DNA of 64,000 nucleotides, taken from assembly GCA_949130495.1 (NCBI GenBank), contig OX422215.1, positions 7,231,302 through 7,295,301 on the forward strand, read 5' to 3'. This DNA is from Sambucus nigra (taxonomy: Eukaryota; Streptophyta; Magnoliopsida; Dipsacales; Adoxaceae). Shown here one piece after another: positions 22,540 through 33,534 of this stretch (positions within the stretch are counted from its first letter, which is position 1; each line of letters opens with the position of its first letter). A model generated the notes under the pieces. It was given only the letters and a program-made list of their open reading frames with translations. It was not told the origin of the DNA and ran no database searches. Position numbers and translations under genes: made by a program.

Positions 22540-23558
22540 ATGCCACCGAAGAGAAGACGTCCCGCTAGACGTAATAGGGTCGTTGAGGATGAGTTTGGTC
22601 CTCCATAGCAGCAGGGGAGTATCAGTGTCGCGGAAGTGGCAAATATTGTGGCCCAAGCTGTCAACGCCGCGATGACTGCCGTGGCCCAACAAATGCCGCA
22701 AGCCCAAGTTAGGGGACAAGAAGCACAAGCTCCCACGGGACCTTCTCAGTGGGAACGGGTGAGAGAATCTTTCCTGAAAGGGCATCCCCCGGAGTTTGAG
22801 GGAGGTTCAAATGTTATCAAGGCGAACCAGTGGAAGAGAGATATGCAGCGCCATCTTAGGATGGTGGAATGTAGTGAGGAGAAGAAGCAGATTCTCGTTA
22901 CTTTCAAGCTGGTAGGACCGGCCTTACATTGGTGGGAGTCGATGACGACACCCGAGCAAAGGGATACTATGTCCATTACAAATTTTTGGGCTTTGTTTGA
23001 TGGTAAGTATTTCCCTCCCGCAGTTCAGAGGGAGATGCAGAGGAAGCTACAGGATTTGGTTCAAGGGGAGAGGTCAGTTGCTGAGTATGAAGAAGAGTTT
23101 ACCCGGTTAGCTAGTTTTATACCGGATGAGGTAACTCCAGAGTCGAAGAGGATCTCCAAGTTTATGGGAGGTTTGAACTGGCGAATAAAGCAACATTTGC
23201 TGGGAAATCCATCTCTAGTGACTTTTGGTGATGTGATGAATACCGCTTTGCTTCATTGTCAGGAGCACAGATTTTTTTTGCTAAACAAGAAGAAGGTTGT
23301 TACTGTGGGTCAAACTGTGAGGCAGGGAGGTGTTGGGAACGGAGGGGGGACATCTTCTTCGTCCCAATCCTCGGGGAACAAGCAGGTTGAGAGGGATCCT
23401 CAGCAGGGGGATTCGTCCAAACGTCAACGGTTCGGTGGGTTATATGCTGGTGGCAACAATAATAACAGACAAGGTCAAGGCGGCCAGCAGCCTCAGGGAG
23501 GTCGAGGTGGAAATGGTGGTAGGGGCCAACAGGGCCGAGGTGCGGGACCATCCGAAAT
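22540..23558 (+). pseudogene. Gag of the Tekay-like element, C-terminally truncated
   Basis: The likely start is ATG 22540 (MPPKRRRPARRNRVVEDEF), a basic N-terminus typical of chromovirus Gag. A TAG at 22606-22608 interrupts it, and the same frame then runs on, with an internal ATG at 22636. The Retrotrans_gag domain is clear (SFLKGHPPEFEGG, ALHWWESM, YFPPAVQREMQRKLQDL, EYEEEFTRLASFIPDE), followed by a Gly/Gln/Asn-rich tail. The CCHC zinc knuckle that should follow the tail is absent: after GAGPSE the DNA passes straight into RT sequence in another frame. This points to an internal deletion of zinc knuckle, protease and early RT. Confidence 0.9.
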
Positions 23559-24530
23559 AAATACCCTTTGCCTCGCATCGATGACTTGTTTGATCAACTT
23601 AGAGGAGCTTCCTACTTCTCCAAGATCGACTTGCGGACTGGGTATCACCAATTGAGGATACGAGAGCAAGATGTGTCCAAGACGGCCTTTCTGACCCGTT
23701 ATGGATCTTATGAGTTCTTGGTTATGCCCTTTGGGCTAACCAATGCCCCTGCAGTGTTTATGGACCTTATGAATAGGGTGTTTCGGGATTTCCTTGACCA
23801 GTTTGTCATTGTATTTATTGATGACATCCTAGTCTATTCTCAGACGGAGTCGGATCACGCTGCTCACTTGCGGTTGGTCTTGCAGAGATTGAGGGATCAT
23901 CAATTGTATGCAAAGTTTGAGAAGTGTGGCTTCTGGTTGAAGGAAGTTCAATTTTTGGGGCATGTGGTGTCATCCCAAGGTGTGTATGTGGATCCGAGTA
24001 AGGTGATCGCGGTGAAGGAGTGGGGTCAGCCCACGACGCCCACTGAGGTTCGTAGTTTTCTGGGCTTGGCGGGCTATTACCGTCGATTCATTAAGGGCTT
24101 TTCTAAGGTTGCTAGCCCATTGACGAATTTGACCCGAAAAGGAGTAAGATTTGTTTGGGACAGTTCATGTCAAGCGGCTTTCGATGAGCTCAAGGATAGA
24201 CTGAGTTCTGCTCCAGTCCTGGCATTGCCAAAGCCGGGGTTGGAATATCTCGTCTTTACCGATGCATCTTTTCTAGGGTTAGGAGGTGTTCTTCAACAAG
24301 AGAGGCAACCCATTGCATACGCTTCTCGTAAGTTGAAGCCTCACGAGAGGAACTATCCAGTGCATGACTTGGAATTCGCCGCCGTTGTATTTGCCTTGAA
24401 GATATGGAGGCATTACCTCTTGGGGGAAAAGTTTAGACTTTTCACCGACCACAAATCGCTGCAGTACTTATTCTCCCAAAAGGATTTGAACATGCGCCAG
24501 CGCCGTTGGTTGGAGTTTGTGAAAGACTAA
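23559..24530 (+). pseudogene. Reverse transcriptase and RNase H of the Tekay-like element
   Basis: RT starts abruptly at [15 protein letters not shown] (from about 23556) without its N-terminal portion and has no own start codon. Key motifs are [28 protein letters not shown] and the catalytic FIDDILVYS, then thumb/connection and RNase H with [13 protein letters not shown] and [16 protein letters not shown] at 24528-24530 interrupts RNase H after RRWLEFVKD, where a Tyr codon is usual, and the homology resumes directly with QFDFHYHPGKANVVADALSRK. In an intact element this is part of one Pol polyprotein. Confidence 0.93.
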
Positions 24531-25544
24531 CAATTTGACTTTCATTACCACCCCGGGAAGGCGAATGTGGTAGCAGATGCCTTGAGTAGAAAGCCTGATG
24601 GAAACTTAGCTGAGGTGTGGAAAGCTAAGTGGAAAGAACTCGGCCTGAAGGATGCCGGAGCGAGAGCATTCCTTTCAGTGATGACGGTTACTCCCACGAT
24701 TATAGCAAAGATTGTGGAAGCTCAGAAAAGAGATAAGGTTTGTCAAAACCACATACGCCAGTTGTTGTCTGAGGGAGCGGAGTCATACTCAATAGGCTCT
24801 GAGGGTGGATTACGCTTCCATGGAAGACTTGTGGTTCCCGATGATGGGGATTTGAGACGTGCAGTTATGGCAGAATCCCACGGGTCGAAGTTCACGGTAC
24901 ATCCCGGCGGGGACAAGATGTACCAAGATATGCGTCGTTTGTATTGGTGGGCGGGTATGAAGAGGGATATCTCCGAGTTTGTGTCCCAGTGTACTACTTG
25001 TCAGTTGGTTAAGATTGACCATCAGCGGCCGACGGGTTTGTTACAACCGCTCGAGATTCCCGTGTGGAAATGGGAGAGCATTTCGATGGACTTTGTTACA
25101 GGCTTGCCTAGATCGCAAAGGGGTCATGATTCAATTTGGGTGATTGTCGACCGTTTGACCAAGTCGGCACACTTCTTACCTGTGCGCACCGATTTTGATA
25201 CCGCTCGTTATGCCCAGTTGTTCATTGAGGAGATCGTCAGACTCCACGGGGTACCTTTGAATATTATCTCCGACCGAAATAAAATATTCGTGTCCCACTT
25301 TTGGCAGAGTTTCCAGGGAGCTATGGGGACCGAGTTGAAGTTAAGCTCTTCCTATCATCCTCAAACAGACGGTCAGACTGAAAGGGTAAACCAGATGTTG
25401 GAGGATATGCTTCGTATGTGCATACTCGACTTTAAAGGTAGTTGGGAACAATATCTTCCGTTGGTTGAGTTTGCTTACAACAACTCATACCAATTTACCA
25501 TTGGTATGGCACCTTATGAAGCCCTGTATGGCAGGCTTGTGTAG
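24531..25544 (+). pseudogene. RNase H end and integrase of the Tekay-like element
   Basis: Same frame as the upstream RT. It contains the RNase H tail (VVADALSRK), the integrase zinc-binding region (HPGGDKMYQDMRRLYWWAG followed by CTTCQLVK) and the catalytic core with the DDE residues in MDFVTGLP, IISDR and TDGQTERVNQ. The reading ends in a TAG at 25542-25544 caused by a one-base change of frame near 25539, within the normally conserved stretch after YEALYGR. Integrase inserts the cDNA into host chromatin. Confidence 0.93.
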
Positions 25545-26133
25545 GTCGCCCGCTTGTTGGTTGGAAGTGGGTGATAATAAGTTTCTTGGACCTGAGATGA
25601 TCCAAGATACTTCTTCGAAGATTGAGCTTATTCGAAACCGCATACGGATAGCCCAAGATCGCCAAAAGAGTTATGCCGATGCGGGAAGGAGGCATATGGA
25701 ATTGGAGGTTGGAGACCAGGTGTTGGTGCGGGTGTCCCCGATGAAGGGTATTAAGCGTTTTGGGAAGAAAGGAAAGCTTGCACCCCGCTTTGTTGGACCT
25801 TTCCCGGTGATTGCAAAGGTTGGTCCCGTAGCATACCAAATTGCCTTGCCGGAACCCTTACAACAAATCCATGATGTATTTCATGTCTCCTCCTTGAAGA
25901 AGTACAGAAGGTGTGAAGGTACCCTTTGGCACATCCCTTTCGAAGATATCGAGTTGCAGCCCGATGTTTCTTATGAAGAACAACCGGTTGCTATCCTTGA
26001 GTTTGGGGAGCGAAAGTTAAGATCTCGTGTGGTGCCTCTAGTCAGAGTCCAGTGGAGTCATCATCATGCAAGCGAATCGACTTGGGAACGCGAGGATGAG
26101 ATGCGGGAGAAATATCCACATCTTTTCTCATGA
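25541..26133 (+). pseudogene. Integrase C-terminus and chromodomain of the Tekay-like element
   Basis: Continues in the shifted frame with CRSPACWLEVGDNKFLGPE, the long helix region, the GPY/F-like module (LAPRFVGPFPVIAKVGPVAY) and a C-terminal chromodomain (PVAILEFGERKLRSR, VRVQWSHHHASESTWE, then EKYPHLFS and TGA at 26131-26133). The chromodomain is known to guide chromoviral integrase to particular histone marks; here the aromatic residues are only partly recognisable. In the intact element it would be the end of Pol. Confidence 0.93.
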
Positions 26134-26167
26134 GGTACGCCTGAATTTTGGGGGCAAAATTCCCTCA

Positions 26168-26182
26168 TAAGGGGGGGGAGTA
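26168..26182 (+). other. Polypurine tract of the Tekay-like element
   Basis: AAGGGGGGGGAGTA directly before the 3' LTR start TGTAATAACC. Confidence 0.85.
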
Positions 26183-28832
26183 TGTAATAACCCTCGCTTA
26201 TGAGACCGTATTTTATATTAATTACTTAGTATAGTAATTGGAACCTAGTGTTGGGTTATGATTTGAATGATGAATTCAATGTAGAAAGTTGATATTTATT
26301 ATGAGGTTGCATACATATCATAATTATGGGAATATATTGCTATGTCATGCTTATTAGTATCATCTGAAAATAAAATGATATTTGGATTAATTATGAGACC
26401 GGAATCTAAATTAAATTTTAAAATGTCCAAATGATAATTTGGAGGTTGCAGTTGATTCCGGAATGTGCGAAATAGTCAAATAATGTACCATATTGTATTT
26501 TGTAGTTTTGGGCATTTTTGACTGGTTGGGCTTTAATTATGCTATCGCGTATTATTTTATCGCACTTTTGGTTAATTAAGTGGGGCATTTGGCCTTAAGT
26601 CACGATTTATGCCTTTTTAGTCTTCTAAATTCCCCAAAATCCCTTCCTAAACCTAAGAGAGAAAAGAGAAGAGTAGAGAGAAAGCTTTGGAGATTGAAAG
26701 AGATTGCTTCTACACCAAAGAAATCTGCATATTTGTTGAATCAAGGCAAGTTTTTACTTGCTACTTGTGTCTTGAGATAGATGATTTGTTGTGATGATGA
26801 TGTATTATGTTTAGTTTAGCAAACTTAGGGTTTTATTATGTGTTTTGGGTTTTGATCCACTCCAAAATGATTCATGGGGTTTGAAGATGATCAATAGCGT
26901 CTTTGATGTTTTAGAATGTTGGTATATGAGTTTGGTTTGGAGAAATTTGGGTTTGGGGTAGAAAATGGAGTCCAAGACTCCATAGCCATTTCTTAGCAAA
27001 ATCGCAGGCCCGAATCGATTCGGTCCCCTGGGCGAATCGATTCGGCAGTTATGCAGAAACCCAGATTTTCTGACCGAATCGATTCGGTCTCCCATCCGAA
27101 TCGATTCGGCATTTATGCAGAACCTCAACTTTTCTGGCCGAATCGATTCGGCCAAGGGGGCGAATCGATTCGGTAGCCCTGCATTTTCAATTTTTTTTCT
27201 TTTTATTTTTAACCCTTTTTCTTTATGATTATTTGATTAGGGACCTTCTTAAATGAAGTAAACATAGGGATTAGAGCTCTAGTTGAGTTGGGACGACATC
27301 CTAGACTCGAAAGGGTTCATCTAGGATTCATTCTAGGGGGAATTTAAGGTGATGTTTAGGCATCACTTTTGTCTTGTAGTTTATAAGGGTCTAGAATGTA
27401 TTAAGGTCAATTTTGGAGACTTTAGAATTCAACTTGAGTTACATTTTGACTAAATGGTTTATGGTAAAGCCTAAAAGAGGCCTTGGGGATAACTTTGGAG
27501 TCTAAATTCTTTTTGAGGATGCTAGGTCGGTACGAATTACATATAGTCCCGATTTAACTTATACCCTTTTTATTTAAAATGGGGAATTGATAAGGTAAAT
27601 GATAATTTACTAATCACATAATGGGAATTAATAAAATGGATGTTACACACCTCTCTAAATACCATCTTAAGGGAAGTCCGCTCGTTAGGTGAAGCCCCCT
27701 GGCTAATGAATGCAGGGTGGATATAGTCCTAGGCCATGGGAGCGTTTATGGTTGTATTTTGTTCTGCGGGGGTAGGGAGATTCCGGGTGTGGTCTTGGCT
27801 ACCACGCAGGCTCATGGCCGCTTCCCGACGCTTTCGATAGGATCCCAGGTTGTCTTATGATAGGCCCTGGAAGATGATGGTTATTTAGGGACGCGCTCAG
27901 TGGGGAAACCCGGACGAGCGGTCTTAGAAGCGTTATATTCATAATTATGACTATTCTAATTATCGAGTTGGACTCGATGGAACATTAATGCCACAAAGAG
28001 CAAAGTTATGCCGCAAAGAGCATGTTATTGAGATTAGTGCCTTATAGAGCACATGATGTCAATTATATTCCTAATAAGGAATGGAAAATGTATACTTGAA
28101 TTGAAATCTGATTAATGATGATAAAGGCTTATAAGCACTTTTAATTCTGTTTTATTATGAATCTCACTCTATGTAGTCCTTCACAAATTTCAGTTCCTTA
28201 TATGTCGTTAACATGCTAGACTATCATCCATGCTTCATTGTGCATCATTATCATACTTGTCATTTATCTATTGATCACATATACCCGGCCCTGACCGGTT
28301 TTCCTTTTCTTGTTGTGTATGTACATCTATATTATCCGTTCAGGTGTTCCGCCGCACGGTCGCCCGTAATGACCTTTCCTTACACATGTCTTTGAGGAGC
28401 CGTGACATTGTGCGGGTTTCACGGGATTTTGTGTAGACGCCTCTGTTTATGTTTCTAGTTATGTTCGGTTCATTCGGGCTTGTTGCCCAAACAGTTGTAA
28501 ATGTATAATGAATTTATTATGTAACACTTGATACTATATGTATGTTGTATGGATGGTATTGACCGAAGCTTTATTCGGTCCTTTGTATCTTTCGGGATTT
28601 CTTATATGCGCTTGTGGGGGTTTCCACCCTCTATTTCCATGATGGGTTGTTGAGAATGTTTTCCTTTAAATTCTAAATCAAAGCTTTTGATAACCCGTTT
28701 TCTGGAATATAGAGTGGTTATTCCTTATACTTTGTTTATTGTTGTGATGCTGAGGATGATATTATCCATGATTTCCTAATTAATCGGGGTATAGGGCTGG
28801 CCACCCTTTATTTCGGATAGCGGGTTGTCACA
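26183..28832 (+). mobile_element. 3' LTR of the Tekay-like element
   Basis: 2,650 bases, collinear with the 5' LTR without indels. Ends GGTTGTCACA followed by the target duplication ACCCC. It carries the same palindrome cluster at 27010-27174. Confidence 0.96.
27010..27174. repeat. Cluster of six CGAATCGATTCGG palindromes (3' LTR)
   Basis: Identical copy of the 5' LTR cluster. Confidence 0.95.
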
Positions 28833-29619
28833 ACCCCCTTGATAGACTTATAAAAAAAATTCATCGATTAAACCTAATCAGTGGATTATTTCATTCCGGT
28901 GAAGTAGCAAAATAAGTTAAGTATGAGAATCAAGGAATTCATTAGATGTTGGCTAAAGTCAATTAATGGGAAATTAATTTAACCAAGCGAGTATCGAAAG
29001 CTTAACACGGAGAATCATATTATGTACCATTATCAACTTTTCAGATAAAACCTCATTATATACGAATGATTTATAAGATAATTAAATTGGAGAGCAATCA
29101 TAATTATTTAGTTGAACTAATTACGATTAAACAAAAAAAAATTATGAGTTTTGTAATTTGAATTTTTTGAGTATTTATTTGGAAGCCAAGGTCCCTAGTA
29201 TAGTCCATTTACCCAAGTAGTTAGGCCCAGAGTCTCAGGGAACCCAATTTGGCCCAAGCCCACCTCTTAAGAAAGAGTTTTGTGAGGAGCCTAGGGAGAG
29301 AGGACCATGTCTCACTCAAAAGCAAGAGTTTTCATCTCAAAAGAAGCCCACGCACTTACCTAGCTTTGGGAGGGTCATACATTAGAAGATCCAAGCATTT
29401 CAGAACATTATTGCAAACTTTTGGAGATCCAAAATATGAAAGTCATTCATTACTAACAAATACTTTTCTCCCCATCGAATTGCAATCGGATCTGCAAAGG
29501 TATTATGTTCGAAGCCCTAGATTTTCTCTTTAAACCAAGCTTTGGCTTTTCTTCTGTTATTTCATCAATCCAAGATTCAAGAGTAGAAAATTTGCATTCC
29601 GTATATATCTATCCCCAAT
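28833..29619 (+). mobile_element. Copia 3' LTR, second part
   Basis: Continues the alignment with the Copia 5' LTR from the CCTTGATAAAC region to its end (ATATATCTATCCCCAAT versus ATATATCAATCCCCAACA). It lacks about 90 bases present near 9590-9690 of the 5' LTR. Confidence 0.88.
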
Positions 29620-29966
29620 TGGGGGAGGACGAAAATGTGAGTAGTCACTCGGCCCAAAGGTATGTTTTGACCCTCAAATCTTTACATATGGACATGCTAT
29701 GGAAGGTGTCCTCGAGATAATTTGAACTCTTAGACATCCACTTTAGGAGATATGAGCCCTTTTTCCACTAGGCTACTTCCATGGTGTGGAAGTAAGTAAA
29801 GTTTGAGATTTGAATTTAAAAATGAAATAAGAAAGTGTACGATAAAAGCAGGGGGGAAATAAAAAATCAGTAAAAATATCTTGACCCTTGGTTTGATGGG
29901 ATGGGCGGCTAAATCTGAGCCATTATTGTGCTCACACGCATCAAAGCATTACCTAGATTATGATAA

Positions 29967-30904
29967 GGGTACTGTTATTCTCACTCCAACCATTTACTAA
30001 GGCACTCCAAAATTTTGTAGAATGACAAGACAACCATTTAACACTTCGATAGTCCAATCAACATGCTGAAAGTAAAATATAAATAATAAACCTTCATGAA
30101 AATCAAAAGGCTTCTTATAGTTTTTTTTAGAAAAAAAAATTAAATATATTTTTTTTATTTTCAAAACAATTTTAAACTGCTTTTTTTTCCAAATTTGAAG
30201 AATTATTCTCTTTTTTATTAAAAGTTAAAACCTCTTCAATGCACCCCAAATCATAAATAAAAAAACCATTTCTTTTTAGAAAAAAATCTGAGTTTTTTTT
30301 AAAGGGGGTAAAAAAACTGCTTTAATATTCAAATTTTATAACACCCATTTTATTGTGGTTTTAACATAGAAAACGAAAGCAAAAAGAGTAATTTCATTTT
30401 AAATGTTTATCGCTTTTCTATTAACAATATTTAAAAACAGTTTTATAATAGAAAATTGGAAATAAAAGAAAAACTGTTTAGGGATTGTCACCATTTTTTT
30501 GTTAAAAAAATAAAAAACAACTGGGATAAAATAAAATGAAATTACTCTTTTGCTTCCGTTTTCTTTATTAAAAACAATCAATTGGGTGTTATAAAAAAAC
30601 TTATCCCCTTTTTTTAAAAAAAATCATTTTTTAAGTTATTTGGGGTACATTTCAGAGGTTTAAACTTTCATTAAACAAGAGAGTAATTCTTCTTTAAAAC
30701 TGTATAAAAAGTTTAAAAAATATATGGATTTAATTATATTTGAAAAAAACTGTAAAAAAACCTTTTGTTTTTCATGAAGGTTTATTAGTTATGTTTTACT
30801 TTTGACATGTTGATTGGAGTGTGCAAGTGTTAAAGGGTTGTTTTGTCATTCTATAAAATTTTGGAGTGCCTTAGTAAATGGTTGGAGTGGGAATAGTTGT
30901 ACCC
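29967..30904. mobile_element. Fold-back Mutator-like MITE with 9-bp target duplication
   Basis: The ends GGGTACTGTTATTC and GAATAGTTGTACCC are inverted, and the similarity continues inward for most of the element (for example CCATTTACTAAGGCACTCCA on the left, its complement near 30870). The arms meet near 30430, so the whole 938 bases can fold on itself. The sequence TTATGATAA occurs on both sides (29958-29966 and 30905-30913), a 9-bp target duplication characteristic of Mutator-like elements. No transposase is encoded. Confidence 0.9.
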
Positions 30905-30913
30905 TTATGATAA

Positions 30914-33290
30914 TTATATACATATATTTATCATCCATCAATCCAATGGCAATGATTTCAGGTGCAGCCCAAAGAAAACAGATCACATATGTCACCCTAC
31001 AAAACCCTGACAAATGTGGTCCTTTTTTTGGTCCTTTTTTCCTATCTTCATGACCCTCATTTGTATTATGATATATATAGATATAGATATATACATGCTT
31101 TCAATCATAGTTGCGCAAGGTCACGTTTCCATGGTCGCGTCGCGCATAATTCATTCATTTCAATTTTTAAATTAGAAAAACATATAAAAATATATAAATG
31201 AATAAATAAGTTCAAACAATCACTCTGAACCAAGTACTACTTCATTTCAAATAAAGTCATAAGAACCATAATGTAAAATAAATAACACTGTAAACTGAAT
31301 TTTATATTTTTTAAATTTTAACTGAAATCTGTTAAAAAGGGAACACTTAAACAGAAATTTGTAAACAAAAGTAACATTTTTTAAATTTGGAGTATAAATA
31401 ACATTTTAAACTGAAATTTTTAAGAAAAGTAACATTTTAAACTGAAATTTGTAGTATTAATAACATTTTAAACTGAAATGTGTGAGAAAAGTAACATTTT
31501 AAACTGAAATTTGTAAAAAAAAAAATTATTTGTAAAAAAAAGATTTTTTGAATTTGTAATATAATTGACATTTTAAACTGAAATTTGTAAGAAATATAAC
31601 ATTTTCAATTGAATTATTTAGGCATTTTAAACTATAATTTGTAAAAAAGAAATAACATTTCAAACTGATATTTGTAAAACAAGTAACATTTTAAACTGTA
31701 ATTTGTAGTACAAATCATAAATAATTAACTTTTTTAGACTGAAAAATCATAAATAGAGAAACTTCAGTGAATTAAAGCATAAATAGGTAGCATTTTAGAT
31801 TAAAAATTAACAAAATATTTATTATTTGGACTGTCATAAATAAACTAAAATAAACTAATATATCTTGATAGAACAGATTGGACTATAAAGGGAATTTGGC
31901 CAAGCTCGTGGCAGATGATTTTGCAGTACCATCCGGATGCTTAAAACAACCAGGAGCAATATGTAAAAATTATCACATAATTACACCCCAAGACTAAACA
32001 GGCCAACAAAAACTTCTACGCTGAAAATTCACCTCTAATGTCGAAACCCAAATGAGTTAGACGGATTAGGTAACAGAATTTTAGGGTCCTCCTCCTAAAA
32101 TCCCCTATATGGATAGTCCCCAAGGTCGAACTGCTACCGGGAATCTGATCGGTAAATTAGGGCCATCTCTTTCTCTCCTCCTCTCTCTATACAACATCCT
32201 TGCCAACCTTGTGCTTTACGTTCTTTATCTATAATGTGCCAATTCCAAGAAATGGGTGGCCTTTTCTTTAACCAGTCATTGGACTAATTGTTGGATTATG
32301 GTAGAAAACTGTATATGGCTACAAATTTTTGGGGGTACGAAGAAGTGGGGAAAGGACATTTTGGTCCCTAAAATATGAGCCAATGGTTTAATTAGGGGTG
32401 CTCAAATATGGCATATATCTCAGAGGGTGAGTTAAAAATAGTTAAATAAATAAATTTAATCAAGCAATTTCTTCGACAATTTTTTAGCAGGCCTTCTTTC
32501 AGCTTCTCCTAAAGTCTAATACGATTAAATTAACCAGCCTTGTCAACAAAGGGGTAAAATACATTAAAATTGTATTAAGGAGCCGTGAGATGAGATTAGT
32601 TGACAAAGAAGAATCAAATGGGAAGAGATAACAAATCTATAAAATAACAGGGAATACATAAAAGAAAAGAAAAATAATCTATCAAAAGACACTTTGGGAA
32701 GTGGGTGTGGCGCTTCCTTTTGGAAAAAGAAACTTTTTTATGTTCTGTCATAAAGAGCAACTATGGGATGCATGAGAGTTGATGGGAGTTTAATATAGAT
32801 ACTACAAGGAGGACTTTTAGAAGTTTTTGGAACTTCATTTCTGAGGACCTCTCATCTTTCCTCCGTTGGGACAGAAAGATGGGGATTATCTTTTATTAAA
32901 TTTTAGGAGGATGAGTGGAGAGGTGGACACTAGGAGTTTGTCAATCATTTTTCTCAAATTATATCAGATATCCTCTAATAAGGGTCAACATATTGCCTCC
33001 TTATATTCCCAATTCAAATAGCACACTGGTGTAGAATTTAAGTTTTAGCGGGAAAATTACAAATGATGAATTGAACAAATTACTACCTTTCCCAATCTGA
33101 TTGAGGGAATCCAAATTTGTGAGGTGAGGCGGTAAGGGATGTTAGGGAATGGAAGTTGGGAGGGCAGGTCATCTCTTGTATATCTTTTTACAAATATCTC
33201 CAATCTCCTTCCCATAATGACCTCTTGCCAGAAGCCAACATTCCTTCCAAAAGGCAAATGTTCTCGTGTCTTGTAGAGGGCGATTACGTG
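30914..33290. other. AT-rich DNA without a supported gene
   Basis: Apart from the tandem repeat at 31265-31735 nothing specific is recognised. A stretch near 31868-31990 reads open in one frame (DYKGNLAKLVADDFAVPSG) but is too short to call. Confidence 0.4.
31265..31735. repeat. Degenerate tandem repeat, unit about 30-36 bases
   Basis: The phrase TAACATTTTAAACTGAAATT followed by TGTAAGAAAAG or similar recurs about a dozen times with variation in the spacer. Confidence 0.85.
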
Positions 33291-33420
33291 TGATTTAGGA
33301 AGTTCTAATTGGTTGCTCTCTTTAAATCCGTGTGTTATGAATTGCAACCAAAACGAGAGCAAGGATCACTTGTTAATTCATTGCAAAATCAGTTCGTTCA
33401 TTGCAATATCGTGTTCTATG
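33290..33420 (+). pseudogene. Possible LINE reverse-transcriptase zinc-binding remnant
   Basis: One frame reads SLNPCVMNCNQNESKDHLLI then HC, resembling the zf-RVT zinc-binding motif (C-x2-C ... H-x4-C type) at the C-terminus of plant LINE reverse transcriptases. Upstream sequence back to about 32700 has LINE-like words but many stops. The match is short and the call tentative. Confidence 0.35.
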
Positions 33421-33534
33421 GAAACATATCTGAGTGGCTTGTTTTTGGAATATTTAGATCGAGATGAATTCAATGATTTTCGAATACAAGAATGTTGCAA
33501 ACACCACCATTTGGATCCAAAGAAAAAAAAAACA

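Larger units (their letters stand above)
19710..28832 (+). mobile_element. Young Ty3/gypsy chromovirus (Tekay-like), defective
   Basis: Two 2,650-base LTRs (19710-22359 and 26183-28832) bound a 3,823-base interior. They are collinear at a constant offset of 6,473, and I count only five mismatches. The element is flanked by the 5-bp duplication ACCCC and lies in the Copia 3' LTR. The interior encodes Gag, RT, RNase H, integrase and a C-terminal chromodomain, placing it in the chromoviruses. Long LTRs of TGTAATA...TGTCACA form and the chromodomain end YPHLF suggest Tekay/Del. The Gag zinc knuckle, the protease and the start of RT are missing across one junction near 23560, and there are two nonsense codons and a frameshift. 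It could have moved only with proteins supplied by another copy, or it decayed very recently. Confidence 0.95.
8488..29619 (+). mobile_element. Old Copia LTR retrotransposon with nested insertions
   Basis: A 5' LTR (8488-10008) and a 3' LTR (19058-19709 continued at 28833-29619) share order and sequence, beginning TGTTRGGKTT with ATTCTTAAAACC close behind. A primer-binding site follows the first. Candidate 5-bp target duplications TGGGG flank the unit (8483-8487, 29620-29624). The interior carries Copia-order remnants gag, integrase, RT and RNase H, all with many stops. It received three insertions: a hAT-like fragment (about 10660-11402), a three-LTR gag-only element (12777-16962) and a Tekay gypsy element (19710-28832). 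The LTRs differ by many substitutions and an indel of roughly 90 bases near 9590-9690, so the element is much older than the Tekay insertion. A Tork-like clade is likely but not certain. Confidence 0.88.
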
